From Takakia lepidozioides (taxonomy: Eukaryota; Streptophyta; Takakiopsida; Takakiales; Takakiaceae): a stretch of DNA of 64,000 bases. How positions within the stretch are numbered: the first letter of the stretch is position 1; the number at the start of each line of letters is the position of its first letter. The notes under the pieces are model-generated. The model had not been told where the DNA came from. It worked only from the letters and a program-made list of their open reading frames with translations, and ran no database searches. The stretch spans positions 72,523,053-72,587,052 of the forward strand of contig CM060732.1 in assembly GCA_030704615.1 (NCBI GenBank), given 5' to 3'. A program made the translations under genes and the position numbers. Below are positions 45,766 through 56,351 of the stretch, piece by piece.

Positions 45766-46155
45766 ATGTTGTTTGGCACTACAAGTAGATCTGAGGACGG
45801 TGTGCGCACACATCTCCTTCACCACAAAAGACATGAAGCATTTCGGGTGTGGATTGGAGATGGACCTGCAGACGAAGACGATGAGGAGTGGGCACAATTG
45901 GACAATGCACACCCCCGAGGGAGCCATACAGACAGGCCAGACGAGGACTATGTCATGGGCGCAGGACATGAACCAGGCATGGACGGAGGGGTGGAGATTA
46001 CTCGAATGTTGCAGGAAGCATTCCACATCATGGACGATGCTGAAGAGGGGGACGGCGCTGCGACAACTGGGGATGGTGATGACGCAGGAAATGAAGGCAT
46101 TCACGTGGGGGAAGGCGTGGAAGGAGGTGGAGATGGAGAATTGAATTCTGCATGA
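45766..46155 (+). pseudogene. CACTA transposase N-terminal acidic region
   Basis: RTHLLHHKRHEAFRVWIGDG is followed by an Asp/Glu/Gly-rich linker with EITRMLQEAFHIMDDAEEG, the usual linker between the Cys domain and core. It ends at a stop overlapping the next frame by a few bases, a 1-nt shift relative to the core at 46152. Confidence 0.7.
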
Positions 46156-47285
46156 CACTAGAAGAAGCATGTGTGCCACTGTACGAGGGATGCAAATCCA
46201 CAAAGCTTGCTGCCACCATGCTGTTGATGAACCTGTGCACAACCCACGGTGTCTCAGACCATTTTGTGGACGAGTTGTTCTCTTTGCTTCGGCTGAACTT
46301 GCTTCCACAACCAAATGAAATGCCAAAAAGCTGTCACATGGCCAACCAAATGATTGGGAAGCTCGGCCTCAACTACGTGAAAATACATGCATGTCCAAAA
46401 GGACATGTACTTTTCAGAAGAGAGTACAAGGATGCTATGGAGTGCCCCAAATGCGGTGCAGCCCGATACCATGATGTGGGCAGGTTACAACAGCCAGCCA
46501 AGGTGTTGAGGCACTTTCCCCTTATCCCCCGTCTATTACGAATGTACAAATGCAAGACCATTAGTGAGCTCATGACTTGGCATTCCAGGAATGCCTCAAA
46601 CGATGGTTTGGTAAGGCATGTCCCAGATTCCTTTGCATGGAAGCATATAGATGCAACTTGGCCCGATTTCGCCGAGGACCCACGCAATGTGCGATTGGCT
46701 GTATCTACGGATGGAGTAAACCCATACGGATCAAAGAGTTGCACATGGTCCACATGGCCCGTGCAGTTGGTGGCATACAACCTGCCACCATGGTTGACAA
46801 CAAAGAAATTCTTTGTCATGTTGTCTCTCTTGATTCCAGGCAAGGAGTCCGTGACAAATGCAAACATAGATGTGTATTTGCAACCATTGATTGAAGAGCT
46901 ACAGGAACTATGGATTGGAGTTGAAGCTTACGACATTTTGAAACCAGTAGGGCAACGGAGTTTCACCCTCCGTGCCATACTCATGTGGTCAATCCACGAT
47001 TTCCCCGCATATGGCCTTGTTGCGGGTTGCAAGACGAAGGGCTACAAAGGGTGCCCCATTTGTGGGCCCTATGTGGATTCACGGCACTCAAAGCCACTAG
47101 GGAAGACAATATACATGGGGCATCGACGTTACCTTGCAAGAAACCACCCCTACCGACGAGCAGGAAGGCACTTCAATGGATGTGTTGAAAAGAGAATGGC
47201 ACCAAATGTTGTGACACCGGAGGAGACATTGCAATTTGCAAAGGAGAAAGAGGCGTTCATGGAGATTGGAGGGAGAAGGAAGTAG
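46152..47285 (+). pseudogene. CACTA TNP2-like transposase core
   Basis: 377 codons. Recognisable parts are PLYEGCKSTKLAATMLLMNL, KLGLNYVKIHACPKGHVLF, ECPKCGAARYHD, LAVSTDGVNPYG, MLSLLIPGKESVTNANIDV and GCPICGPYVDSRHSKPLG, followed by MGHRRYLARNHPYRR. These follow the TNP2 family in order. The core includes the D-G-x-x-P region expected near the first catalytic Asp. The frame then shifts at about 47.26 kb to one that reads VKRRTILWDLPYWK. Confidence 0.85.
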
Positions 47286-47352
47286 TGCGGATCCAGCCAT
47301 GGAGCACGGGGTGAAGCGCCGGACAATCCTTTGGGATTTGCCATACTGGAAG

Positions 47353-47613
47353 GTGCATGAATCCCCCCCCCCCCATTCACTCACTTTCTTTCACATTGTG
47401 CTTCCTGGAATTACCTTTACTGTCAAGAGTCCTTCCACCAACTCCTAAGTCAGTGTAACTACTATGCAGTAGATGTTGAAGTCGTACACCTCACTGTGGA
47501 GAGGATCGTGGAGTTGTTGAAAGCAGAATGTAGTAACATGGACAACTTCTGCCACATATTCTACGTTTTTTGCCCATAGAACTTGGTCTCATGGGAGACA
47601 TTTGGCATTTCAG
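47353..47613 (+). other. Intron in CACTA transposase
   Basis: DLPYWK ends at AAG|GTGCATG (47352) and homology resumes after CATTTCAG at 47614 as NLLQRYLLDPMHCEKN, in phase 0 on both sides. A run of Cs lies near the donor. Confidence 0.75.
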
Positions 47614-48512
47614 AACCTCTTGCAGCGGTACCTCCTGGACCCCATGCATTGTGAGAAGAACTTCTGCGAGAACATTCTGAAGACTATCTTTGGGGAGAAG
47701 GATACGATAAACGTACGAAATGACATGGAGATTGAAGGGATACGGTCACATCTGTGGCTAAGGCCTGATCCAAATAGACCAGGCAAAGTGCTCATGCCAG
47801 CAACATCATACGTCCTGACCAAATCAGAGCAAGAGGATTTTTTGAAGACATTGGGAGCCATGAAAGTGCCAACCGGATTCTCGGGTGCTTTCCAAAAGCA
47901 TGCCATAAACAAGAAATGGTCGGGGATGAAGTCACATGATCTACACGTGATGATGCAACAGATTTTGCCAGTGTGCATTCGGGGTACGATGGCGCCAGGT
48001 CCTCGAACAGCCATAATGCGTGTAAGTCGAGTGTTTAGGAAGATTTGTGCGAAGGTGTGGGATCCGAGGGACATTACATCGTTGCATGAGGATGTGGCTA
48101 TGACCCTATGTTTGCTGGAGAAAGAATTCCCTCCATCATTCTTTGACGTCATGACGCACTTGCTAGTGCATCTTGTAGAGGAGTTGCATGTGTGTGGGCC
48201 CGTAGCCAGCCGGTGGATGTACCCCATGGAGAGGTACATGAAGGATCTGAAGGGGTATGTACGCAACATGGCACGGCCAGAGGGGAGTATGGCGGAGGGC
48301 TACATCCGCGACGAAGCCCTGGGCTTCATGACAGAGTATATGTCTTCATTTGATGCAATACAACGACGGGTGTGGGACGAGAACGAGGAAGAAGGAGTTG
48401 TAGGCGAGGTCCTAGAAGGTGGTGGAACAAAGCGTGCCATGAGCCCGCGCCTTCGGGATGTGGCACATGATTATGTGCTGAACAACACAACAACCATGAC
48501 ACCATGGAGACA
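47614..48512 (+). pseudogene. CACTA transposase second part with DUF4218-like domain
   Basis: LLQRYLLDPMHCEKNFCENI, SHDLHVMMQQILPVCIRGTM, LEKEFPPSFFDVMTHLLVHL, ASRWMYPMERYMKDLKGYV and PEGSMAEGYIRDEALGFM follow plant TNP2/DUF4218 proteins closely with no stop. The frame ends at ACA|GTGGGT (48512), where an intron to 48811 restores phase. Confidence 0.85.
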
Positions 48513-48811
48513 GTGGGTGCCAACTTACATCCCTCCTGTGCTATTCTTAATGGTCTTTGTATGCTGGAATTACATATATATTGTCACAAGTCATTCCGGC
48601 CACTATGGGAGTGGGATCGTGTACTAACAGGGTGCTTCAGACGACTACAGAGGGTGTTTCGTAGATCTTGGTTGTTGCTTGCAAGTGATTATGAAGTAGG
48701 CTGCATCACTACAGTGTGCTTGAAAGGACACACACTCTGCATGTGGCATGCATGTACAGTACGGTGTTGGTCAGGGGGACTGAGTTGCAGCTTCTATTTG
48801 GTTTCTGCCAG

Positions 48812-49609
48812 AAAGTACGCAGCGGAGAAGGTCCGCCTGAAAACGGAACGGAGTGCATTTGCAAAAGCATGGCGGAGGGGCAGTCGTAGGCGCAGATCCC
48901 CGGTGGAGTACCCCACAACAATGGAGGAGCTGCAGCCCTTTACAGTGTGGGTCAGATCTGCAATTGCAGTGTACGCATCAGAGAACGAGGACCCAGATGA
49001 GGGCATGGTGAGTCTGTCATTCCCCCCAGGGCTGATTGCCACTTCGTACCGGTCAATGAAAGCATATGGCAATCACTATACACCACATCGGAATCCAATT
49101 TCATGCCATGTGCAATATGTAGGAGTGATCAAAGAGATCCTTAAACTAGACTATGGTCTTGTGAAGCCAATTCTATTCCGTTGTTCTTGGGTAAAAGCTA
49201 ATATGGTAGGAGAGAATGCCACCATGAAACGGGTTGAGTACGGGTTCCTCCTTGCTGATTTCAGAAAAATGCTACCACAAGATGAAGTTTGCCATTCACC
49301 CATCGAGTGAGCAAGTTTTCTTTTTCAGATGACACCCATGCGCCGGGATGGAAGGTGGTTCTTCACAAGGACCCCCGGGCCAAACGAGTCGTGGCCGACC
49401 TCCATAATCTGGACCTAGGGGAGAATGCCGACCACGAGGGTCTGAGGGAACCACGAAATCTACTTGATACGGCCGAACCAGTCTCTTTGGAAGGAGCAGT
49501 TACCTTTAATGAGGAAGACATTCCAGGGTTGGTAATTACCGCAAGGCAAATTGCAGATGTGGGTAGTGAAGGGGAAGATTATTTGGATACAGATAGTGAG
49601 CCCAGCTGA
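48812..49609 (+). pseudogene. CACTA transposase C-terminal DUF4216-like region
   Basis: After TTCTGCCAG the frame reads KYAAEKVRLKTERSAFAKAW, VSLSFPPGLIATSYRSMKAY, YVGVIKEILKLDYGLVKPIL and VKRVEYGFLLADFRKML-like sequence. After about 49.29 kb the usual end of the domain (DDTHAPGWKVVLHKDPRAKR) is in another frame, ending at 49609 in an acidic tail. The break needs more than one indel, so it is decay rather than a simple intron. Confidence 0.75.
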
Positions 49610-49672
49610 ATCTCAGTGTCCATTAAGCCAGCAGCTCATAGACGAGAGCTATGCTAAGGACTCTTACTGTCC

Positions 49673-51469
49673 TTAGAACCCATTTTGTACAGTCCTGCAA
49701 GCGCGCAAGGGTGAGTTAATAGTATCGATAATGTCCCGGTATGTGGTCCGTACTGTCTTGTGAACAAACCTTTTTTTTGTTCTGCCAATATTGTTTCTGA
49801 CATGTGAGGAGAGATCGTCTTCATGTACGGGAAGTAGACGTGAATGTGTGCATGCATTTTCTGGCCCAGCTGCATGCTTTCCAGGGAACAAAAACCAGTG
49901 GAATGGGGGGTGTCTCCAAAGGAGCAGGACCGAACGACACCTTTTGTGCTTTCCTTGCTTTCCTTCTCACCGTTGTTGCATTCTCCCACCTGCCCAACAA
50001 CAGCACTCTCGAAGCAATAGCATGACATATGTTGCAACATGGTCTTCTTCATCAGTGAATGAGCTTTTTTGCTACATGTACTGCCACGTCCACATTAACG
50101 TTGATCCCTGCAAGCACTTGGCAAGACACCCCAGAGCCGCAAATCCAACAACCACCACAAACACATCTAACTGATTGTAGTGACACGGGAATAGCTCACT
50201 TGTAGAGGAATTGAACCTCCAGCCAAATGAATGGCTCTGCCCTTGTAGCACAAGTGCGATGCAAAAACAAGGTGAGTACAAAATGAAGAAGCACTTACGA
50301 GGTCCCCATCCCTCGGATGGGCTCCCACTTGTGCTCTGGAACTGTGTAGGCCTGACTAGCACCAAATTGCATGAATCCTAAGCCTGAATGTCAAATGCAG
50401 GATTATGTCGCGATGCAGCACGCCATCATCTTACCTGTAGTTTCCAGTTTCACTGGTGTCACAACTGCCTTCAAGTCAACATCAAAATTAAGTCCACCTA
50501 TGCGCAAATCGCAGAATGTCTCATGACACCATCTGCCGCCGCTGGTTTGGCATGATATGATTGTAGTTCACAACCTTAATGAACGCTTTCAGCCTTGACC
50601 TCTTTGCGATCTTCTTCTGTGACTGCTTCTTCATAATTTATGAAAGGGAAAAGCAGTTACACATCAAATTCTTGCAAGTACAGGGGGGTACTCAGGCCTC
50701 CTTGGGAGAAAGAGTGCCATAAACACAGACACATCCTTAAATGTAAAATTGGAGAAGCGAACGTCTGGTGGCAATAACTGCCTAAACCAGAATTATACTC
50801 CATTCCAGCGCACATATAAAGGGTCGGATGATAACTCGGAATCCCAGTTGGAGATAATGAGACGAATACATGACTATCTTGCGAGTTTCAACTTTCTTGG
50901 AGGTAGTTTCCAATTTCTCTGGTGTCACAACTACCTTCAAGCTGGGTTTAGAGGAATTAAGTCCCACTCGCAAATACAGAATGTCTCCCTCATCTGCATG
51001 GGGAAAATGGGGTTTGGCATGATATGATTGTAGTTCACAACCAAAGGGCATATTCTTCAGCCTTGACGTCTTTGCGATCTTCTTCTGTGACGCCTTCTGC
51101 ATAACTTGTGAAATGGAAAAACAGCTACACATCAAATTATTGCGATGCCACTCAATGGCACTATGAACGTTTCGAGCATGCTGTCAGAAAACTAGACGGG
51201 CAAAAACCCAATTCAGCAGCCTCACCTTGCGTGGATATTTTGGGAATTGATGCCAGAAGGGCATGCCCGTATGCGCGCTCCATCGTGCCTCCATCCAGCA
51301 CATTCTGTAAATGTTGAATGGCCAAGACCCCGATGTCACACCGTTCTGAGAAGCCACTACGCGCGCTCACATTATACGAAGGCCTTGCCGTGTCTGGATT
51401 TGCATTCCCACGTCCCGCCATGTCCGACGCAGCACTTGCATCCTTGTCCCTGCCAGGTGGAGGCAGCAT
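49673..51469 (-). CDS. Unidentified multi-exon gene
   Basis: A first exon from an ATG-type start at 51469 reads PPPGRDKDASAASDMAGRGN, ARSGFSERCDIGVLAIQHLQ and MERAYGHALLASIPKISTQ, ending at CAAG|GTGAGG (about 51230). An exon after GTTATGCAG (about 51.09 kb) reads EGVTEEDRKDVKAEEYALW in the phase given by exon 1, or SQKKIAKTSRLKNMPFGCEL in another frame. A diverged duplicate of this segment lies at 50.67-50.43 kb. A small exon near 50.38-50.31 kb reads FMQFGASQAYTVPEHKWEPI before CTC|GTAAGTG. A last frame ends with DLSSHVRNNIGRTKKRFVHK and QNGF at 49673. No domain recognised. Confidence 0.4.
50433..50670. repeat. Duplicated exon segment, copy 1
   Basis: Aligns with 50903-51145 in direct orientation about 470 bp apart, sharing CTCTGGTGTCACAACT-like, TTTGGCATGATATGATTGTA and GATCTTCTTCTGTGAC blocks. 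In one minus frame the copies read AVTEEDRKEVKAE and GVTEEDRKDVKAE, with only conservative changes. Confidence 0.75.
50903..51145. repeat. Duplicated exon segment, copy 2
   Basis: Partner of 50433-50670. This copy keeps a longer open frame on the minus strand and a clean acceptor (GTTATGCAG). Confidence 0.75.
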
Positions 51470-51753
51470 GTATTAAAATATTTATTCCCCCAAGGCCACA
51501 TTTTGTTTACATCTTTTTGTGAAAGCCACGTCAGCAAATGTGCTGCCGAGTCATGGGTGCAATGAATGCGCAGTGGTTCATGGAGTCGTTGAGTCGACTA
51601 CATATTCACTTTAATGAATAAATATCTTTATTCCATTAATCGAATTAGGAAAGAAAATTTGTAGTCGCATGTGCAGTAATTACAACCACTTGTAATTTTG
51701 GCTTTTTCAAATTTTATGTATTTACGCAATTCGTAAAATAGCCCGGAATTCTG

Positions 51754-52630
51754 CTACGACTCCGGAGTCGTTGACCCCACTTCTGTCCGCCGTCTGAAAT
51801 GCCCCCGTGGGCCCACATTGTCTGTTTCGACTCTCCAGTAGTCCCGTTTACTACCAAGTGGTTCCCGGAGTGGTCGCGGACATGCAGTCGAATCGGAAAA
51901 GACACGAATGCTTCTAGTGTTCTCCTGCGAGGTCGGGTCTACATCTGGTCCTTGGATAACGGGATTAATTGGGTCCGGCGTTAACAAAACAGTTTGAATG
52001 TGATCGTCCGGATTCACCATCTCCTCAGCTGTTGCCGGAAATGCGTAGTCGAGGCAGAGGACCGTCCGGGAGAATATAGTCATGCAGCTCTTGTAAGGTG
52101 ATTCAAATTCGCCGGGAATGTAATAACCATGTCAGATAATAAACGATTTTGATCCAGGGCCATTCCGGATGTATGACACAAAATTTCCCGATGATTCTTG
52201 TGTCGAGAAAAACACAAAAGCACTGGACATGAGCTTCCGAGCCACAAAAGCATCCAGGATATTGGAGTAGTCCTTTGCCTCGAAGACAACAAAGCCATCA
52301 TCACAAACTGTATTGACGAACACCATCGATATGTCGTCGAACCGTTTCTTCGGTGCAGGTCCCAACCGTGATCTGGCATCAGCAAATTTTTGGTTTCCCC
52401 CCAACTGTGTGTAATGGGACCTGAAGCTCGTACGTAGAATCGCCAGGGCATTCTGGTTATCCTCGAAGGTCTACTTGCATGACAAGACATACTTCTTGAA
52501 GGCAGTAGTCATTGGCTGCATCTCCATATTCAACTTCTGTTTGCTTACAATGTAGTCGTTCCCGAGCCGATCTCGAAAAGTTTCAAACTCAGCTTTGTTG
52601 AAGTTGTATTTTTTTTTCACATCACGCCAC
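51754..52630 (-). CDS. Unidentified gene fragment
   Basis: Minus-strand pieces are EWRDVKKKYNFNKAEFETFR and DRLGNDYIVSKQKLNMEMQP (about 52.63-52.50 kb), a stop, TFEDNQNALAILRTSFRSHY in the same region, then FDDISMVFVNTVCDDGFVVF and FVFFSTQESSGNFVSYIRNG (to 52132), and another frame (52083-51754) with RTVLCLDYAFPATAEEMVNP. The character is protein-like, but stops and frame changes suggest decay or missed introns. No family recognised. Confidence 0.35.
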
Positions 52631-53150
52631 TCCTGTTTGGTGAGTCATATGGATTGGAACGAGTTATTTTCTTATGCTACCAAGCATTTTCCTTTCGAAT
52701 GTCCTAACGAAAACTAAGAGTTTGATTTTAGGTCATAGAGTCACCACAAGACTCCCTGCTCAAACCTGCGAATTTATGAATTTGCCACGTTCAAAGTGTT
52801 GTCAGTAAAGAATCTCTGTCTTTTCTTAGGCTGGGGCTCTACCTTGAAGCCTAGTTTGAACCACATATTTTTGCACAGGCAGAAGGCAGTTGTCCTTCAG
52901 TCAATATTCTTTCATGTTTGTGGGCAGTAGAAAGATGTGGTGGGGCTTTTGTCCAACAGATCTGAAGAGTGGATCAGTTGCTGAACAAGGGGCTTGAACT
53001 ACGACTGTTTGAGCATTTACCTATGTTCAAGCTATGGACTATGATTGCCTGTCTTCTAGTCACAAACATGTGCAGAACCAGACTGTTGGCCACCCAAGTG
53101 TACAGATGTTGACTTGCATCTTTCCACATTCCGTGAAACTTGTCTTCTCC

Positions 53151-54170
53151 TCCAATTAGGTGGTCTGATTGTGCCTGGATTCCAGATGAGAATGAGGAAC
53201 TGGTTGACCTGATTTGGGAGGTGGATTCGTTGATTTCCAAACTGATTGGACTTATTTATGATGTGGTTGAAGAGGTGGATATCATGCTTCATGGTCAGGT
53301 TGTTCTCATATCCTCTTTATCCTTCTTCTTTGTTGTTTTTAAACCTTGTACAACCTGCGAGGAGAATAGTGGGGCTGAGGGGAGAAATATGAAGGGAGGT
53401 CTATTACAATGTGGTCTGAGAGTTTTCAATGGAAAATCTACATTGACTGAAATGGACAATCTTGAAGTTAGAGCTCTTTGCATCATGAAAATAACAAGAG
53501 CGGGCTGAGGACTCCCCCGAGGACTCCCCGAAACCTGCCCCACCCCTTGATGTGGGAGAGTCCCCACCTGGACCCGCTGAACCCCAACCCGAACAACTTT
53601 GTAAGCTTCTTACTCTCATCTCCATCCTCTACCTCCAGGTTAATTTCTTTGATTCATTTCAACTATTAAGTTTGCCATTTGTTTGGGTTTCCTAAGTAAG
53701 GCATTTGTAGCTCCAGCCAGTACGTTGGGTACTTCTTGTTGGGAGGCTGGAGGACCAGTTGGTCTCCCATAGATAGTACATAAAATGTATCAGCCCTTCA
53801 AGTTTCTGAGGTACTACCCAGACTTGAAGCAGATGCCCTCAACTCAAGCTGAAAATTCCGAAACAACTGGTGCTTTTGTCCGTGTGTTTGAATGACTCTA
53901 TGTTGGACTGTAGTTCTAGGGTTTTTGAGTTGCTAGTGAATTCTCTTGGATCATGCTTCAATTTGGCATCCATGTCTTCTGAGAGCTTTGCATTGTTCTC
54001 GACATGAAGAAGACCAAGTTTTGTATTGTACCACTGTTCGTCATAGTGTTTATGATACTCTTTTACTTGGGTAGTTGACGAAGACGGGAACCCAATTGAG
54101 CCACCACCTCCACCACCACCTCCGCCACCAGTGGATGAGGACACTTCCATTGAGAATCCGCTTGGTTATA
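53151..54170 (+). CDS. Proline-rich gene fragment (formin-binding/WW-adaptor-like?)
   Basis: Three exon-like blocks lie in order on the plus strand. About 53151-53298 follows CCAATTAG and reads DENEELVDLIWEVDSLISKL, GLIYDVVEEVDIMLHGQ, before CAG|GTTGTT. About 53508-53600 reads AEDSPEDSPKPAPPLDVGES, PPGPAEPQPEQL, before TTT|GTAAGC. About 54074-54170 follows TTGGGTAG and reads DEDGNPIEPPPPPPPPPPVD, ENPLGYI, before TTG|GTACAA. An acidic/helical start, Pro/Glu linker and poly-Pro next to D-E-D-G recall plant WW-domain/FNBP4-like adaptors. No WW domain is visible, so the assignment is weak. Confidence 0.35.
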
Positions 54171-54459
54171 TTGGTACAACTACTGACTTTTTCTTTGTCC
54201 AAATTTCTTTCTGTATTTGGCACTCCTGTTACAGAGTTCCTTTCTTGTGGGGGCTTACTCTTATACAATCTCTGGAGAAGTAGTTGCTTTTGGATTGCTT
54301 GTGGCCACTCTCTCTTGTTTCTTGCTTTCTAAGCTCTTTGAGCTCTCCGTGAACGATAAAAAGTACCATTTCATTTCATTTCGTCTTCTTTCTTCTTTAC
54401 TCCTCCAATCTTTCTCTGCTTGCACATAACCTATTACTTTCCTTCTCCTTGCTCTACCA
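54171..54459. other. No supported feature
   Basis: Possible intron or flank of the proline-rich gene fragment. Nothing recognised. Confidence 0.3.
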
Positions 54460-54672
54460 TCGTCACAGACTGGAAACAAGTTCAGGGAAGTTTTCTGCCT
54501 AACTTCATTTTCATCAGACAATTTCCTGGCAACAGACATGGCTTCGGACACTACAGCCTCTAAGTCAGACTTATCCAGCAGGGTCAAGACTTGCGGGCTA
54601 AGATTCAGATCCTTGAGAATCTCGTCTACTCTCTTCCACCAGGACTTAACCTGTTTGACAGGGCCATCCTGT
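54460..54672. repeat. Dispersed repeat R1, copy 2
   Basis: Same-orientation match to 15332-15565. The minus strand here is open and reads TLLDKSDLEAVVSEAMSVAR, KLSDENEVRQKTSLNLFPV, so R1 may derive from a coding exon. Family not recognised. Confidence 0.6.
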
Positions 54673-55307
54673 AGGGAGAGAGAGACAATAAGGAGAGAAG
54701 GAGGGACTAACCCTCATATCCTTTGAGAATGTCCCGACAGGTCAGCAACTCATCATAGATTTACTGCTCATCCTTCTGGGGCATGAGTTTGATCATTAAC
54801 GGAATAAACCTCGTATTCACTCCAATCTGTCCAAAGTCAGCATCATAGTTTTCTTAGGAAGCATCTAATATGTACAAGGGTAGTACTTGGCACATCATCC
54901 AAACAACCCAAGAATATTGGGCAATGTAAACTCATAACCTGCAACAAAACCTTTTAACTACCACGTTTATTTCTTGGCAACTTTAGTATGATCCACATGG
55001 TGTGATGAACGTGCCAAAATCTGTAGCATGACAAACTGGTGCATGAAAAATACAAATGGAAGCCTTTGGGTGCTGTAAATTGGGACTGGACAAACAGGTG
55101 CATGCTTGATATTTGAAATTGTATGTCAAGATTTCAGCAATTAGTTTCATGTTGTCTCAAGGACCTCATCTAATGTTCAGTGGCAAAGAGACAATTCTTT
55201 AAGCTCTTCCTCAACATTTTGCATGAGCAAACGCTTTAGGTGCAAGCCTTATGGCTGCAGTATGTATGCACTATATCATAGGTATCCAAAGCCTCCATAC
55301 CACGTCC
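54673..55307. other. No supported gene
   Basis: Unique-looking sequence without an open frame or domain I can support. Confidence 0.35.
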
Positions 55308-55775
55308 CTACTGTGCATACGCGTTCCATGACACCACATCTCGTTCAGCCATAGTGTTGGAAACTCCCTTCGCATCCTTAATGCACCCACGTTTGGCATA
55401 CATGTCCACCAGGGCAGTGTTCAGAATGACAGTTGGTACAATTCTAGCTTTGACAATGTCACCATGGACCTCTTTCCCCTTTTCCAGAGCTCCCAGGCTT
55501 GCACACGCATTACATCCTGAAGGCATCCTGCCAACAATATTATAATTCCACGTGATCAAAGATCGTTGAGGCATTCTGTTGAACACTTGGTGAGCAACGA
55601 TGATGCTCTCGCACTTAACATAAATGTTGACAAGGGTGTTGAGTAGAAAAACATTTGACGTGAATCCACTTTGGATAACATGAGTATGCAAGACATACCC
55701 TTCAAGCAAACATCTTGGGTATGACAAAATAGTTAGCAGCAGCCTACCTTGTGTAATCGACACGGGTTGCACCAT
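55308..55775 (-). pseudogene. PPR protein fragment
   Basis: One 155-codon frame holds partial PLS-type PPR repeats: LHTHVIQSGFTSNVFLLNTL, VNIYVKCESIIVAHQVFNRM, PQRSLITWNYNIVGRM, ASLGALEKGKEVHGDIVKAR, ILNTALVDMYAKRGCIKDAK and TMAERDVVSWNAYAQ. A deletion removes the part between WNYNIVGRM and NACASLG, so about half a repeat is missing, and there is no E/DYW end. It is closely similar to the plus-strand relics at 3.5-5.5 kb, so the family is dispersed. Confidence 0.75.
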
Positions 55776-55875
55776 ATCTGCTATGCCTCTAAATATTGTG
55801 AGAGTTCTTGGTCTTCAGTTATGCCCTGCCTCTGGTGTTGAAGTACTAATTGCGGATGGGTCCAGATACGAGCCT

Positions 55876-56127
55876 CTAGGTTTGGTCATTGTGCCTATCA
55901 GGATTCACAAGAAGTAGGTCGTGGTTACATGTATAGTTACTATAGGCGATCAGAGATTTTCGAGAAACAAATGAACCACATATAGGTTTGCACATTCCAA
56001 CAATACAATCCCTGGGGGTGATGTTGTTGTCCACAGAACAAACCACCTCTGTCATCAGACATATATCATAACAACCATACAAAACTCCCAAGATAGTAAC
56101 CTCCACTGTCCAGTGGAGGTTCACCAC
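55876..56127 (-). other. Open frame next to palindrome, not recognised
   Basis: An 83-codon frame starts inside palindrome family 2 copy 4 and is Cys-rich (GCYDICLMTEVVCSVDNN, DCIVGMCKPICGSFV). No family recognised. Probably intron or relic of the locus upstream. Confidence 0.15.
56098..56121. repeat. Palindrome family 2, copy 4 (perfect)
   Basis: AACCTCCACTG, spacer TC, CAGTGGAGGTT: a perfect 11+2+11 palindrome. Arms are identical to the copy at 37545, 18.5 kb away. Confidence 0.85.
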
Positions 56128-56351
56128 TTCACACGCTCATAGCTGACAGATAAAATAATTCAATTCAGGAGGAAAAAAAAATTTCACTCATAAGAAGAAA
56201 AAATATATATATTCAGAGGAGGCTCGTCTCGCCATTCCATACATCATGCGGTCTCAAAATTGTTCGAATAACGAATACCTAATATCTACAAGAACTCGAT
56301 ATTCTTTTGTAAGATGAGGTTCATCTTTCCATTTTCTTATATCTACAATAA

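Larger units (their letters stand above)
45700..49610 (+). mobile_element. Degenerate CACTA (En/Spm) transposon, transposase region
   Basis: In order on the plus strand: a transposase-associated Cys domain (CPCECC, then GVRTHLLHHKRHEAFRVWI), an acidic linker, the TNP2-like core, a DUF4218-like segment, and a DUF4216-like segment (VGVIKEILKLDYGLVKPILF). Frame changes at about 45.78, 46.15, 47.27 and 49.3 kb show decay. Terminal inverted repeats and 3-bp duplications were not located. Confidence 0.85.

Noticed and set aside
45766-49610. Host gene with TNP2-like domains
   Set aside because: The domain order is that of a CACTA transposase, with multiple frame breaks.
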